Shown piece after piece: positions 46,992-54,571 of a DNA stretch of 64,000 nt. The notes beneath the pieces were generated by a model, which was not told the origin of the DNA, made no database searches, and worked only from the letters and a program-made list of their open reading frames with translations. The DNA is from Wocania arenilitoris (GTDB taxonomy: Bacteria > Bacteroidota > Bacteroidia > Flavobacteriales > Flavobacteriaceae), in assembly GCF_021728535.1 (NCBI RefSeq), contig NZ_JAKKDU010000006.1:151711-215710 (forward strand). The letters are read 5' to 3'. Position 1 is the first letter of the stretch. The number at the start of each line of letters is the position of its first letter. The translations under genes were made by a program, and so were the position numbers.

Positions 46992-48824
46992 ATGGCTGAA
47001 AAAGCAAAACAAGCTGAAGTTGAAACAACCGAAGCAACAACAGTAGAAGCTCCAGTAGTATCTGAAGCAAAAGCAAATCCTGAAAAATTCTTAAAAGACT
47101 TTAACTGGCACAATTACGAAGAAGGAATTGATGAAGTTGACGACAAGCAACTACAAGAATTTGAAAAATTAGTAGCAGAAAATTTTGTTGACACTTTAGA
47201 TGATGAAGTTGTTGAGGGTACAGTAGTTCACATCACAGACCGTGATGCAATTATCGACATCAATGCAAAATCTGAAGGTGTTATTTCTTTAAACGAATTT
47301 CGTTACAATCCTAACTTATCAGTTGGCGATAAAGTAGAAGTATTAATTGATGTGCGTGAAGATGCAACTGGTCAATTAGTATTATCTCACAGAAAAGCTC
47401 GTGTAATTAAAGCTTGGGATCGTGTAAATAAAGCTCACGAAACTGGTGAAATTGTTAACGGTTTTGTTAAATGCAGAACTAAAGGTGGTATGATTGTAGA
47501 TGTTTTTGGTATTGAAGCATTCTTACCAGGTTCTCAAATTGACGTGAAGCCAATTAGAGATTATGATCAGTACGTAAATAAAACTATGGAATTTAAAGTG
47601 GTGAAAATTAATCACGAATTTAAAAACGTAGTAGTTTCTCATAAAGCCTTAATTGAAGCTGATATTGAAGAACAAAAGAAAGAAATTATTGGTCAATTAG
47701 AAAAAGGTCAAGTACTAGAAGGTGTGGTTAAAAACATTACATCTTATGGTGTATTTATAGATCTTGGTGGCGTTGATGGATTAATTCATATCACAGACTT
47801 ATCGTGGTCTAGAATTAATCACCCTAACGAAATTGTAGAACTAGACCAAAAACTTAATGTTGTAATTCTTGATTTTGATGAAAATAAATCAAGAATCCAA
47901 TTAGGGTTAAAACAATTAAGCAAACACCCATGGGAAGCTCTTGCAGAAGAGGTTAAAGTTGGTGATAAAGTAAAAGGTAAAGTTGTAGTAATTGCAGATT
48001 ATGGTGCATTTATTGAAGTTGCAGACGGTGTTGAAGGATTAATTCACGTTTCAGAAATGTCATGGTCTACGCATTTACGCTCTGCTCAAGATTTCGTATC
48101 TGTTGGAGACGAAGTTGAAGCTCAAATTTTAACTCTAGATAGAGAAGACAGAAAAATGTCTCTTGGTATTAAACAATTAACACCAGATCCGTGGACAGAT
48201 ATTACTGCTAAATATCCATTAGCTTCTAAGCACACTGGTATAGTACGTAACTTTACAAACTTTGGTGTTTTTGTTGAATTAGAAGAAGGCATTGACGGAT
48301 TGATTTATATCTCAGATTTATCTTGGACTAAGAAAATAAAACACCCATCTGAGTTCTGTGCAGTTGGTGATAAATTAGACGTTGTAGTATTAGAATTGGA
48401 TGTTGAAGGGCGTAAATTATCTTTAGGTCATAAACAAACAACTGAAAACCCTTGGGATAAATATGAAACAGAATTTGCTTTAGAAACAGTGCATACTGCA
48501 GTATTAACTGAAATTGTTGATAAAGGTGCTACGGTTGTTTTTAACGAAGATATCGTTGCATTTGTACCATCTCGTCATCTTGAAAAAGAAGATGGAAGTA
48601 AGCTTAAAAAAGGAGAAACAGCAGAGTTTAAAGTTATTGAATTCAATAAAGAATTTAAACGTGTTGTAGCTTCTCATACGGCGATCTTTAAAGCAGAAGA
48701 AATTAAGAATGTAAAAGCAGCAGCTAAAAAAGCCGCTACCGCAGCAGCTGAGGCTAAACCAACTTTAGGTGATGCTAATGATGCTTTACAAGCTCTTAAA
48801 GATAAAATGGACGGAAAGAAATAA
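46992..48824 (+). CDS. rpsA: 30S ribosomal protein S1
   Basis: A 610-residue S1 protein built from repeated OB-fold S1 domains. The first (about 70-135) begins EGTVVHITDRDAIIDINAKSEG. Four further clear domains begin near GEIVNGFVK, GQVLEGVVKNITSYGVFIDL, GDKVKGKVVVIADYGAFIEV and HTGIVRNFTNFGVFVELEEG, and a sixth, degenerate one follows (TAVLTEIVDKGATVVF). It helps bring mRNA to the 30S subunit; in Bacteroidota, which use few Shine-Dalgarno sequences, S1 matters particularly. The tail is Lys/Ala-rich. It has a long leader and its own terminator, so it appears monocistronic. Confidence 0.97.
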   Translation: MAEKAKQAEVETTEATTVEAPVVSEAKANPEKFLKDFNWHNYEEGIDEVDDKQLQEFEKLVAENFVDTLDDEVVEGTVVHITDRDAIIDINAKSEGVISLNEFRYNPNLSVGDKVEVLIDVREDATGQLVLSHRKARVIKAWDRVNKAHETGEIVNGFVKCRTKGGMIVDVFGIEAFLPGSQIDVKPIRDYDQYVNKTMEFKVVKINHEFKNVVVSHKALIEADIEEQKKEIIGQLEKGQVLEGVVKNITSYGVFIDLGGVDGLIHITDLSWSRINHPNEIVELDQKLNVVILDFDENKSRIQLGLKQLSKHPWEALAEEVKVGDKVKGKVVVIADYGAFIEVADGVEGLIHVSEMSWSTHLRSAQDFVSVGDEVEAQILTLDREDRKMSLGIKQLTPDPWTDITAKYPLASKHTGIVRNFTNFGVFVELEEGIDGLIYISDLSWTKKIKHPSEFCAVGDKLDVVVLELDVEGRKLSLGHKQTTENPWDKYETEFALETVHTAVLTEIVDKGATVVFNEDIVAFVPSRHLEKEDGSKLKKGETAEFKVIEFNKEFKRVVASHTAIFKAEEIKNVKAAAKKAATAAAEAKPTLGDANDALQALKDKMDGKK

Positions 48825-48850
48825 TAATTTCCTATTTATAATATAAAACC

Positions 48851-48876
48851 AAAGCCTTCAAGAAATTGAGGGCTTT
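48851..48876 (+). terminator. Terminator of rpsA
   Basis: AAAGCCTTCAA (48851-48861) and TTGAGGGCTTT (48866-48876) pair with one G-T wobble, followed by a T-run. It lies about 26 nt after the rpsA stop codon. Confidence 0.85.
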
Positions 48877-48921
48877 TTTTATTAAACATTTTTAAAGACT
48901 TCAAATTTTAAAATTTTGCAT

Positions 48922-48929
48922 TACCTTTG
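48922..48929 (+). promoter_or_regulatory. -7 element upstream of pyrR
   Basis: TACCTTTG matches TAnnTTTG, 25 nt before the pyrR start codon. A -33 TTG at the usual distance is missing. It is the probable promoter of the pyrR-pyrB unit. Confidence 0.5.
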
Positions 48930-48954
48930 TACACCAAATACGTTTGGATAGTAT

Positions 48955-49494
48955 ATGAGTCAAAAAGTTTTACTTAACGCAAAAGAGGTAAACATCATTC
49001 TTCATCGATTGGCTTGTCAACTCATTGAAAAACATAACAATTTCTCTAACACCGTTTTAATTGGCTTACAGCCTCGTGGTGTTTTTTTAGCTGATAGATT
49101 AGCAAAAATACTAACTAAAGATTACAAGGTTAAAAACATTAAACTTGGGCATTTAGACATAACGTTTTATAGAGATGATTTTCGCAGAAGCGATAAACCT
49201 TTAGAGGCTAATGCCACTAAAATTAATTTTTTAGTTGAAGATAAAAACATTGTATTTATTGATGATGTCTTGTATACAGGACGAAGTATTAGAGCAGCTT
49301 TAACAGCAATTCAATCCTTTGGAAGACCAAACGAAATAGAATTATTAACGCTAATTGACAGGCGTTTTAGTAGGCATTTACCTATTCAACCAGATTATAG
49401 AGGCAGACAAGTAGATGTTATAAATAATGAAAAAGTAAAGGTAAACTGGAAAGAGTATGACGATGAAGATTCGGTTTACTTAATTGAAAAATGA
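48955..49494 (+). CDS. pyrR: PyrR: uracil phosphoribosyltransferase / pyrimidine regulator family
   Basis: A 179-residue type I phosphoribosyltransferase of the PyrR family. The PRPP motif VFIDDVLYTGRSIRAAL is at about 100-116, and the flexible loop and RRFSRHLPIQPDYRGRQVDV segment match PyrR. In Firmicutes PyrR binds pyr mRNA to control attenuation. Here it precedes pyrB by 96 nt, as in many bacteria, so a link to pyrimidine synthesis is firm, but no attenuator structure is visible before it. Whether RNA regulation operates in this organism is unknown; enzymatic salvage is possible. Confidence 0.92.
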   Translation: MSQKVLLNAKEVNIILHRLACQLIEKHNNFSNTVLIGLQPRGVFLADRLAKILTKDYKVKNIKLGHLDITFYRDDFRRSDKPLEANATKINFLVEDKNIVFIDDVLYTGRSIRAALTAIQSFGRPNEIELLTLIDRRFSRHLPIQPDYRGRQVDVINNEKVKVNWKEYDDEDSVYLIEK

Positions 49495-49534
49495 TGAGCT
49501 TGAAGACAGGAGCGCGGAGTTAGAAATTCTTGTC

Positions 49535-49556
49535 AGGTTGAGCGCAGTCGAAACCT
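49535..49556. repeat. Small intergenic inverted repeat, REP-like
   Basis: A 22-bp element with ends AGGTT and AACCT around GAGCGCAGTCGA, between pyrR and pyrB. I recall this GC-richer TCGACTGCGCTC motif as a frequent intergenic element in Flavobacteriaceae. Only one copy is seen in this window, so multiplicity is not shown here. Confidence 0.45.
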
Positions 49557-49590
49557 AATACTTTAATAAAAATATCTAATAAGAACTACA

Positions 49591-50520
49591 ATGAGCGAAT
49601 TAAGTGTAAATCACTTATTAGGAATTAAATATCTTAACAAAGAGGATATTCAATTGATTTTTGAAACTGCCGATCATTTTAAAGAAGTGATTAACAGACC
49701 TATTAAAAAAGTTCCTTCGCTTAGAGATATTACTATTGCCAACTTATTTTTTGAAAATTCTACCAGAACAAAATTATCTTTTGAACTAGCTGAAAAACGC
49801 TTATCTGCTGATGTGATTAATTTTTCATCATCACAATCTTCAGTAAAAAAAGGCGAAACTTTAATTGATACTGTAAATAATATTTTATCAATGAAAGTAG
49901 ATATGGTTGTTATGCGACATCCAAATCCTGGAGCTGGTGTGTTTTTATCTAAACATGTAAAGGCAAGTATTATTAATGCAGGCGATGGTGCTCACGAACA
50001 TCCTACGCAAGCCTTATTAGATTCGTATTCTATTCGAGAACGATTAGGAGATGTAAAAGGCAAAAAAGTGGTTATTGTGGGTGATATTTTGCATAGTAGA
50101 GTAGCTCTCTCAAATATATTTGCACTACAATTACAAGGTGCACAAGTTATGGTTTGCGGCCCAAAAACTTTAATTCCAAAGCATATTAATGAACTTGGAG
50201 TAAAAGTTGAAACAAACTTACGTAAAGCGTTGAATTGGTGTGATGTAGCTAATATGCTTCGAGTGCAAAACGAGCGTATGGATATTAGCTATTTTCCATC
50301 AACCCGAGAGTACACACAGCAGTTTGGGGTTAATAAAGATTTACTAGATTCTTTAGACAAAGAAATCACTATTATGCATCCAGGGCCTATTAATAGAGGC
50401 GTGGAAATTACTAGCGATGTTGCCGATTCTAAACAAGCTATTATCTTAAATCAGGTTGAAAATGGCGTTGCTGTAAGAATGGCAGTAATTTACTTATTAG
50501 CTTCAAAAATTAAACAGTAA
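49591..50520 (+). CDS. pyrB: Aspartate carbamoyltransferase, catalytic chain
   Basis: A 309-residue ATCase catalytic subunit, condensing carbamoyl phosphate and aspartate in the second step of pyrimidine synthesis. The carbamoyl-phosphate motif STRTKLSFE lies at about 55-63. The segment GDGAHEHPTQALLD and the late HPGPINRGVEI are diagnostic for ATCase rather than ornithine carbamoyltransferase. Length is standard. No pyrI regulatory chain is adjacent. The gene follows pyrR and precedes a small conserved gene by 3 nt, so the three are probably one transcription unit. Confidence 0.96.
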   Translation: MSELSVNHLLGIKYLNKEDIQLIFETADHFKEVINRPIKKVPSLRDITIANLFFENSTRTKLSFELAEKRLSADVINFSSSQSSVKKGETLIDTVNNILSMKVDMVVMRHPNPGAGVFLSKHVKASIINAGDGAHEHPTQALLDSYSIRERLGDVKGKKVVIVGDILHSRVALSNIFALQLQGAQVMVCGPKTLIPKHINELGVKVETNLRKALNWCDVANMLRVQNERMDISYFPSTREYTQQFGVNKDLLDSLDKEITIMHPGPINRGVEITSDVADSKQAIILNQVENGVAVRMAVIYLLASKIKQ

Positions 50521-50523
50521 AAC

Positions 50524-50856
50524 ATGATTTTAGATCAGAACGGAAATATTTCAATTATAACTCAAGAAAAAGCTACAATAATTGAATTAGTAAAAAAAAT
50601 TCAAGTGTTGTATCCTAAATTTAAGGGTAATAATATTATTGTTTCATTAACTACACTTGAAAAAATTAGCTTATCGGAAATTTTAGAGTTCTTAGAGCTT
50701 TCAAATACGCATAGAGCTTCAAAACAATCACTTGTTATCGTTTCGGATAAAGTAAATTTAGATGAAGTTCCAGACGAAATTATTGTGGTGCCTACCTTAC
50801 GAGAAGCTTATGATATTATTGAAATGGAAGATATGGAGCGTGATTTAGGATTTTAA
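50524..50856 (+). CDS. Conserved small protein between pyrB and rnz, STAS-like pattern
   Basis: A 110-residue cytoplasmic protein starting 3 nt after the pyrB stop. It has an alternating beta/alpha pattern and a central NNIIVSLTTLEKISLSEILEFL segment that reads like the STAS (anti-sigma antagonist) fold, though the usual phosphorylated serine site is not clear. The C-terminus VPTLREAYDIIEMEDMERDLGF is acidic. It seems tied to rnz in flavobacteria as far as I recall, but no role is known. Called STAS-like by inspection only. Confidence 0.6.
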   Translation: MILDQNGNISIITQEKATIIELVKKIQVLYPKFKGNNIIVSLTTLEKISLSEILEFLELSNTHRASKQSLVIVSDKVNLDEVPDEIIVVPTLREAYDIIEMEDMERDLGF

Positions 50857-50938
50857 ACAATGTGGATTTGTTTGCTGTTAAGTTGTTAAGTCCATTAAGC
50901 AACAGCTAAACAACAATCAACTTAACGATTAACGATTA
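50857..50938. repeat. Low-complexity TTAAC-rich spacer before rnz
   Basis: The 82-bp gap is made of repeated GTTAAG/CTTAAC and CGATTAA words, including imperfectly complementary GTTAAGTTGTT and AACTTAAC parts and two copies of CGATTAA in tandem before the rnz start codon. It resembles frequent intergenic filler in flavobacteria. No clear terminator T-run. Confidence 0.35.
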
Positions 50939-51847
50939 ATGAAATTAACCATATTAGGCTGCTACAGCGCTACACCGCGCACTTTAAACAATACCACTTC
51001 TCAGGTTTTAGAAATTAATAACCACATGTTTTTAATTGATTGTGGAGAAGGCACACAAGTGCAACTTCGTAAGCATAAAATTAAATTCAACAGAATTAAG
51101 CACATTTTTATATCGCATTTACATGGCGACCATTTTTTTGGTTTAGTTGGTTTAATCTCAACTTTCAGGTTGTTAACACGTGAAGCAGATTTGCATATTT
51201 ACGGACCAAAAGGCATAAAAGAAGTGGTGACGCTTCAAATGAAATTAGCCGATTCTTGGACAAATTATAAACTTATTTTCCATGAGTTAACATCTGAAAA
51301 TTCAGAATTAATTTTTGAAGATGATTTAGTAGAAGTGCATACCATTCCTTTAAATCACCGTGTTTACACCAATGGTTTTTTATTTAAAGAAAAAGAAGGT
51401 GACCGTAAATTGGATATAAACGCTGTTGAAGCTGCCAATATTAATATTGCCTATTATACCAAGCTAAAACAAGGCTTTAATGTAAAAAATAACGACGGAG
51501 TTTTAATAGACAACAAAAAGGTAACTACACCAGCTAATAAACCTAAAAGTTATGCCTTTTGTAGTGACACAATGTATAAAGAGGATATAGTACCTATTAT
51601 AAAAAATGTCGATGTATTGTACCATGAATCTACTTTTTTAGAAAAGCATGCACATTTAGGGCCAAAAACAAAACACTCAACAGCAAAAGAAGCTGCTAAA
51701 ATTGCTAGACTAGCTAATACTGGCACATTGTTACTTGGGCATTATTCAACACGGTATGATGGTTTAAAGGCCTTTAAAGAAGAGGCCCAAGAAGTTTTTA
51801 ATAATGTAGAGTTGAGCGAAGACGGTAAAACTTTCGAATTTAATTAA
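50939..51847 (+). CDS. rnz: Ribonuclease Z
   Basis: A 302-residue metallo-beta-lactamase-fold endonuclease that trims tRNA 3' ends. The metal motif HLHGDHFFG lies at about 61-69. The N-terminal GEGTQVQLRK segment, AFCSDTMY and HESTFLEKHAHLGPKTKHST segments follow the RNase Z layout, with the late histidine in LLLGHYSTRYD. Length is normal for the short bacterial form (ElaC type). It lies 82 bp after the small STAS-like gene on the same strand. Confidence 0.95.
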   Translation: MKLTILGCYSATPRTLNNTTSQVLEINNHMFLIDCGEGTQVQLRKHKIKFNRIKHIFISHLHGDHFFGLVGLISTFRLLTREADLHIYGPKGIKEVVTLQMKLADSWTNYKLIFHELTSENSELIFEDDLVEVHTIPLNHRVYTNGFLFKEKEGDRKLDINAVEAANINIAYYTKLKQGFNVKNNDGVLIDNKKVTTPANKPKSYAFCSDTMYKEDIVPIIKNVDVLYHESTFLEKHAHLGPKTKHSTAKEAAKIARLANTGTLLLGHYSTRYDGLKAFKEEAQEVFNNVELSEDGKTFEFN

Positions 51848-51853
51848 GTTCTT

Positions 51854-52000
51854 TTAAGCTTGTATAGCGTTTAATGTTTTTTTAGCAAATGATCTTTCTA
51901 TAAGCATTGTATTATACAAAGCAATTAAGTTTGGGTTATTTTCAACCAAAAACGCACGAATAATAAAAATGAAGCCAGCAAGTGTTTCTACAAAAAGCAT
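51854..52000 (-). pseudogene. 48-codon minus-strand frame, possible remnant of a lost gene
   Basis: An open frame (ATG at 52000, stop at 51856-51854) reading MLFVETLAGFIFIIRAFLVE, then a second helix-like part ending KTLNAIQA. The amino acid use looks like a real protein C-terminus rather than noise, and the frame stays open for 22 codons before the ATG. Upstream it meets a stop inside pdxH leader DNA. It may be the tail of a larger gene lost by deletion, or a short membrane protein. I recognise no family. Confidence 0.3.
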
Positions 52001-52006
52001 TTTGTG

Positions 52007-52014
52007 TAAATTTG
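52007..52014 (+). promoter_or_regulatory. -7 element upstream of pdxH
   Basis: TAAATTTG matches TAnnTTTG, 39 nt before the chosen pdxH start. No -33 TTG at the usual distance. It falls inside the longer possible reading frame starting at 51982 and so supports the start at 52054. Confidence 0.45.
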
Positions 52015-52053
52015 AATATTCAAAGTTACAATTTATTTGATTTTTTAAAATTT

Positions 52054-52701
52054 ATGCAAAAAGATTTAAGTGATTATAGAAAATCTTATGAGAAAGGCGA
52101 ATTGCTTTTAGCAGATGTTCCAGAAAACCCAATGGAATTATTTCAAAAGTGGTTTTATGAGGTAGATAAGTTTTTTGTTGAAGATGAAACCAATGCGATG
52201 ACGGTTTCAACTATTGGAAAAGATGGTTACCCAAAGAATAGGGTAGTACTACTTAAAAAATACACTTATGAAGGCTTTATATTTTATACCAATTATAAAA
52301 GTGAAAAAGGACTAGCTATTGCAGAAAACCCTAAGGTTTGCTTATCTTTTTTTTGGCATGGTGCCGAAAGGCAAATAATAATAAAAGGTAACGCAGAAAA
52401 AATTGCAGAAAATTTAAGCGATGGGTATTTTGAATCTAGACCTCGCGGAAGCCAATTGGGAGCTTTAGTTTCTAATCAAAGTGAAACTATTGAAAATCGA
52501 GAATATCTTGAAAATAAACTACAGAACCTTGAGAAAAAATTTGAAGGCAAAGAGATTCCACGTCCAGTTTATTGGGGTGGATATATAGTTAAGCCAGTTG
52601 AAATTGAATTTTGGCAAGGTCGCCCAAATAGATTACATGATAGAATTAGCTATAAATTACAAAAAGATTATAACTGGCTAATTCATCGATTATCTCCTTA
52701 A
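52054..52701 (+). CDS. pdxH: Pyridoxamine 5'-phosphate oxidase
   Basis: A 215-residue FMN-dependent oxidase making pyridoxal 5'-phosphate in the last step of vitamin B6 synthesis and salvage. Motifs: MTVSTIGKDGYPKNRVVLLK, FYTNYKSEKG (FMN phosphate binding), SFFWHGAERQIIIKG, SRPRGSQLGALVSNQSE, and the C-terminal EFWQGRPNRLHDRI and NWLIHRLSP. The start is MQKDLSDYRKSYEKG at 52054; an upstream ATG at 51982 would add 24 residues unlike the family. The gene is probably monocistronic, with a -7 element at 52007-52014. Confidence 0.95.
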   Translation: MQKDLSDYRKSYEKGELLLADVPENPMELFQKWFYEVDKFFVEDETNAMTVSTIGKDGYPKNRVVLLKKYTYEGFIFYTNYKSEKGLAIAENPKVCLSFFWHGAERQIIIKGNAEKIAENLSDGYFESRPRGSQLGALVSNQSETIENREYLENKLQNLEKKFEGKEIPRPVYWGGYIVKPVEIEFWQGRPNRLHDRISYKLQKDYNWLIHRLSP

Positions 52702-52866
52702 ATATCAGTTAAAATGCATATTTGTTAATTTCGATACTACATTTAAACGGTAAAAAATGCTTTTTATCGATTTTTAGTTTGTCGTTCATCGATTTTGCAC
52801 TCCAAAGTATTTGCAGGCTGCATATGGTTAATAACTTTATAAGACCAAATCTAAATTTACCTACTT

Positions 52867-53361
52867 ATGAAGTTATTAAAAAAGCTACCGTTACTGGCAT
52901 TGTTAGCTATTTTGACATTTTCTTGTTCAACAGATAGCATTGATGATAAAGCAGACGCTCTTGTAGAAAACTTAGTTGTACCGCCTACAAAAGAAATTGA
53001 AACCAAAATTTTAGAGCTTATTAATAATCACAGATTATCATTAGGCTTAAATCCATTAGGAGATTTAACAATTGTAAAATCTGTTGCGTATAGCCATACT
53101 GATTATATGGTTGATAAAGATGAAATATCGCATGATAATTTTTATACACGAAGTAACTATTTAAAAGCTAATGCTGGTGCTAAAAAAGTATCAGAGAATG
53201 TGGCTTATGGTTATAGTAAAGCAGAATCTGTTGTAAACGCTTGGATAAAAAGTGATAGCCACAGAAAAAATATTGAAGGTGATTTTACAAACTTTAATAT
53301 ATCGGCAGAAAAGAATGAAGAAGGAAAATGGTATTACACAAACATTTTCATAAAAAAATAA
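52867..53361 (+). CDS. CAP-domain (SCP/PR-1 type) lipoprotein
   Basis: A 164-residue lipoprotein (signal 1-19, lipobox TFSC, Cys20) with a CAP/SCP domain from about residue 40: KEIETKILELINNHRLSLGLNPLG, YSHTDYMVDKDEISHDNF, VSENVAYGY, WIKSDSHRKNIEGDFTNFN and KWYYTNIFIKK. The paired histidines (YSHTDYM, EISHDNF) and the conserved serine/glutamate (VSEN) that line the CAP cleft are in place. Members of this family bind lipids, sterols or peptides; some are proteases. The role in this bacterium is unknown. A strong terminator follows 137 nt downstream. Confidence 0.88.
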   Translation: MKLLKKLPLLALLAILTFSCSTDSIDDKADALVENLVVPPTKEIETKILELINNHRLSLGLNPLGDLTIVKSVAYSHTDYMVDKDEISHDNFYTRSNYLKANAGAKKVSENVAYGYSKAESVVNAWIKSDSHRKNIEGDFTNFNISAEKNEEGKWYYTNIFIKK

Positions 53362-53497
53362 ATTGTTTTATAAACAATAACAACATAACCTTTTAATTTA
53401 CTGATTTTTAGCAAAACGCTGCATTAGGTATGCAGTACAAGGAATTAACTGGTTATTTTTTAATAACTATGTAGTTATTGAATTTAGATTCAGGTAT

Positions 53498-53527
53498 AAA
53501 ACCCTCTCAGTTTTCTGAGAGGGTTTT
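53498..53527 (+). terminator. Strong hairpin terminator downstream of the CAP gene
   Basis: A perfect 13-bp stem, AAAACCCTCTCAG (53498-53510) and its complement (53515-53527), with a TTTT loop and T-run. It lies 137 nt after the CAP stop codon; the intervening DNA (53362-53497) has no ORF, so a 3' UTR or a small RNA is possible. Confidence 0.88.
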
Positions 53528-53593
53528 TTGATTTATTTTACATAAAGCACGTTAGAATGAGCAATAAATGATAGATAGTACCATGTTAACTTA

Positions 53594-54496
53594 TTATATA
53601 TACTTTTCAATTTTATTAAAATTTTTCAGAGTTTTTAGCACCCATAATGTTTGTATTCCAGCCCATTCTAATTTTGTCCCTTCACTAATCCCATACCAAG
53701 TATCCCAACGTCCATCATTTTTTTGTCTATTAATTAGTTCTTTTAGATCAGATTCAATAGTTTCTTTAGTAAATAAAGAATATAGTATGCTTTGAGAAGA
53801 ATGGGCATAATTTAAACTATGTGGTTTTCCATAAAGCCCCCAACCTTTATCAGTTTTGTCTTCAAAAATAATTCCATTATTCAATATCCATTTTTTAAGG
53901 CTATGTATTATTTTTTCAGCATTTTCACGACTTTTTGTGTGTTCTAAAAAAGTCAACCACCTTGGGACGCACAAATAACAAAAAACATGCTTATCTTGAA
54001 TTCGTTCAAATTCACTCCAAACAAACTGTTCTGCTTTTTTCATCCAAGGAATATCAATCTTATACTTTTCCAAAATTCCAAGCAATGGAGCAGTAGTACT
54101 TAAAGCAGCCCATTCTTTAACTGTTTTAAAATGCTCTTCGCATGGGTAGTTGCTTTTGGGTCTAAACATCCATGGAATACCTCCTTTTTCTGTTGTTATG
54201 CTTTCAAAATAAGGCATAAAGTCATTTAGAATCATTTCTTTGGTTAGATAACCAACTTCATCGAGTGTTTCAAGAGCCATGATGCTAAATAGGGGTTGAC
54301 TTTCTGGGGATGCTGTATCTGGTTCCATTCCGTGTCCAAATCCTCCATCAGGGTTTCTGTAGGCATAAACTGCGTGAAAAACACCTTCCATATCTCCATT
54401 TACAAAATGAAATTCAAACAAACGCCTTTCAATCATTCTTGCATTTGTCAAGATGAAATCTCTTGCTTTTAGGAAGTCGCTTTTCGGTAAAATCAT
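53594..54496 (-). CDS. Alpha/alpha-toroid (terpene cyclase/prenyltransferase-like) protein
   Basis: A 300-residue protein with repeated aromatic-rich helix-pair motifs like the squalene-hopene cyclase/prenyltransferase alpha/alpha toroid: RNPDGGFGHGMEPD near 49-62, then GGIPWMFRPK, KGWGLYGKPHSLNYAHSSQS and NDGRWDTWYG. The catalytic DxDD of cyclases and the zinc ligands of protein prenyltransferases are not evident, so activity is uncertain. No signal peptide. It stands alone on the minus strand; its gene content and neighbours give no clue. Similar orphan proteins occur in Bacillus-like bacteria, as I recall, so transfer is possible. Confidence 0.6.
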   Translation of the reverse strand: MILPKSDFLKARDFILTNARMIERRLFEFHFVNGDMEGVFHAVYAYRNPDGGFGHGMEPDTASPESQPLFSIMALETLDEVGYLTKEMILNDFMPYFESITTEKGGIPWMFRPKSNYPCEEHFKTVKEWAALSTTAPLLGILEKYKIDIPWMKKAEQFVWSEFERIQDKHVFCYLCVPRWLTFLEHTKSRENAEKIIHSLKKWILNNGIIFEDKTDKGWGLYGKPHSLNYAHSSQSILYSLFTKETIESDLKELINRQKNDGRWDTWYGISEGTKLEWAGIQTLWVLKTLKNFNKIEKYI

Positions 54497-54571
54497 TTTG
54501 TTTTTAAGGATGGCTTAAATTATAAATAACTAAAGGGTTAGAATTATTATAATTATGAATTTAGCTTTATG

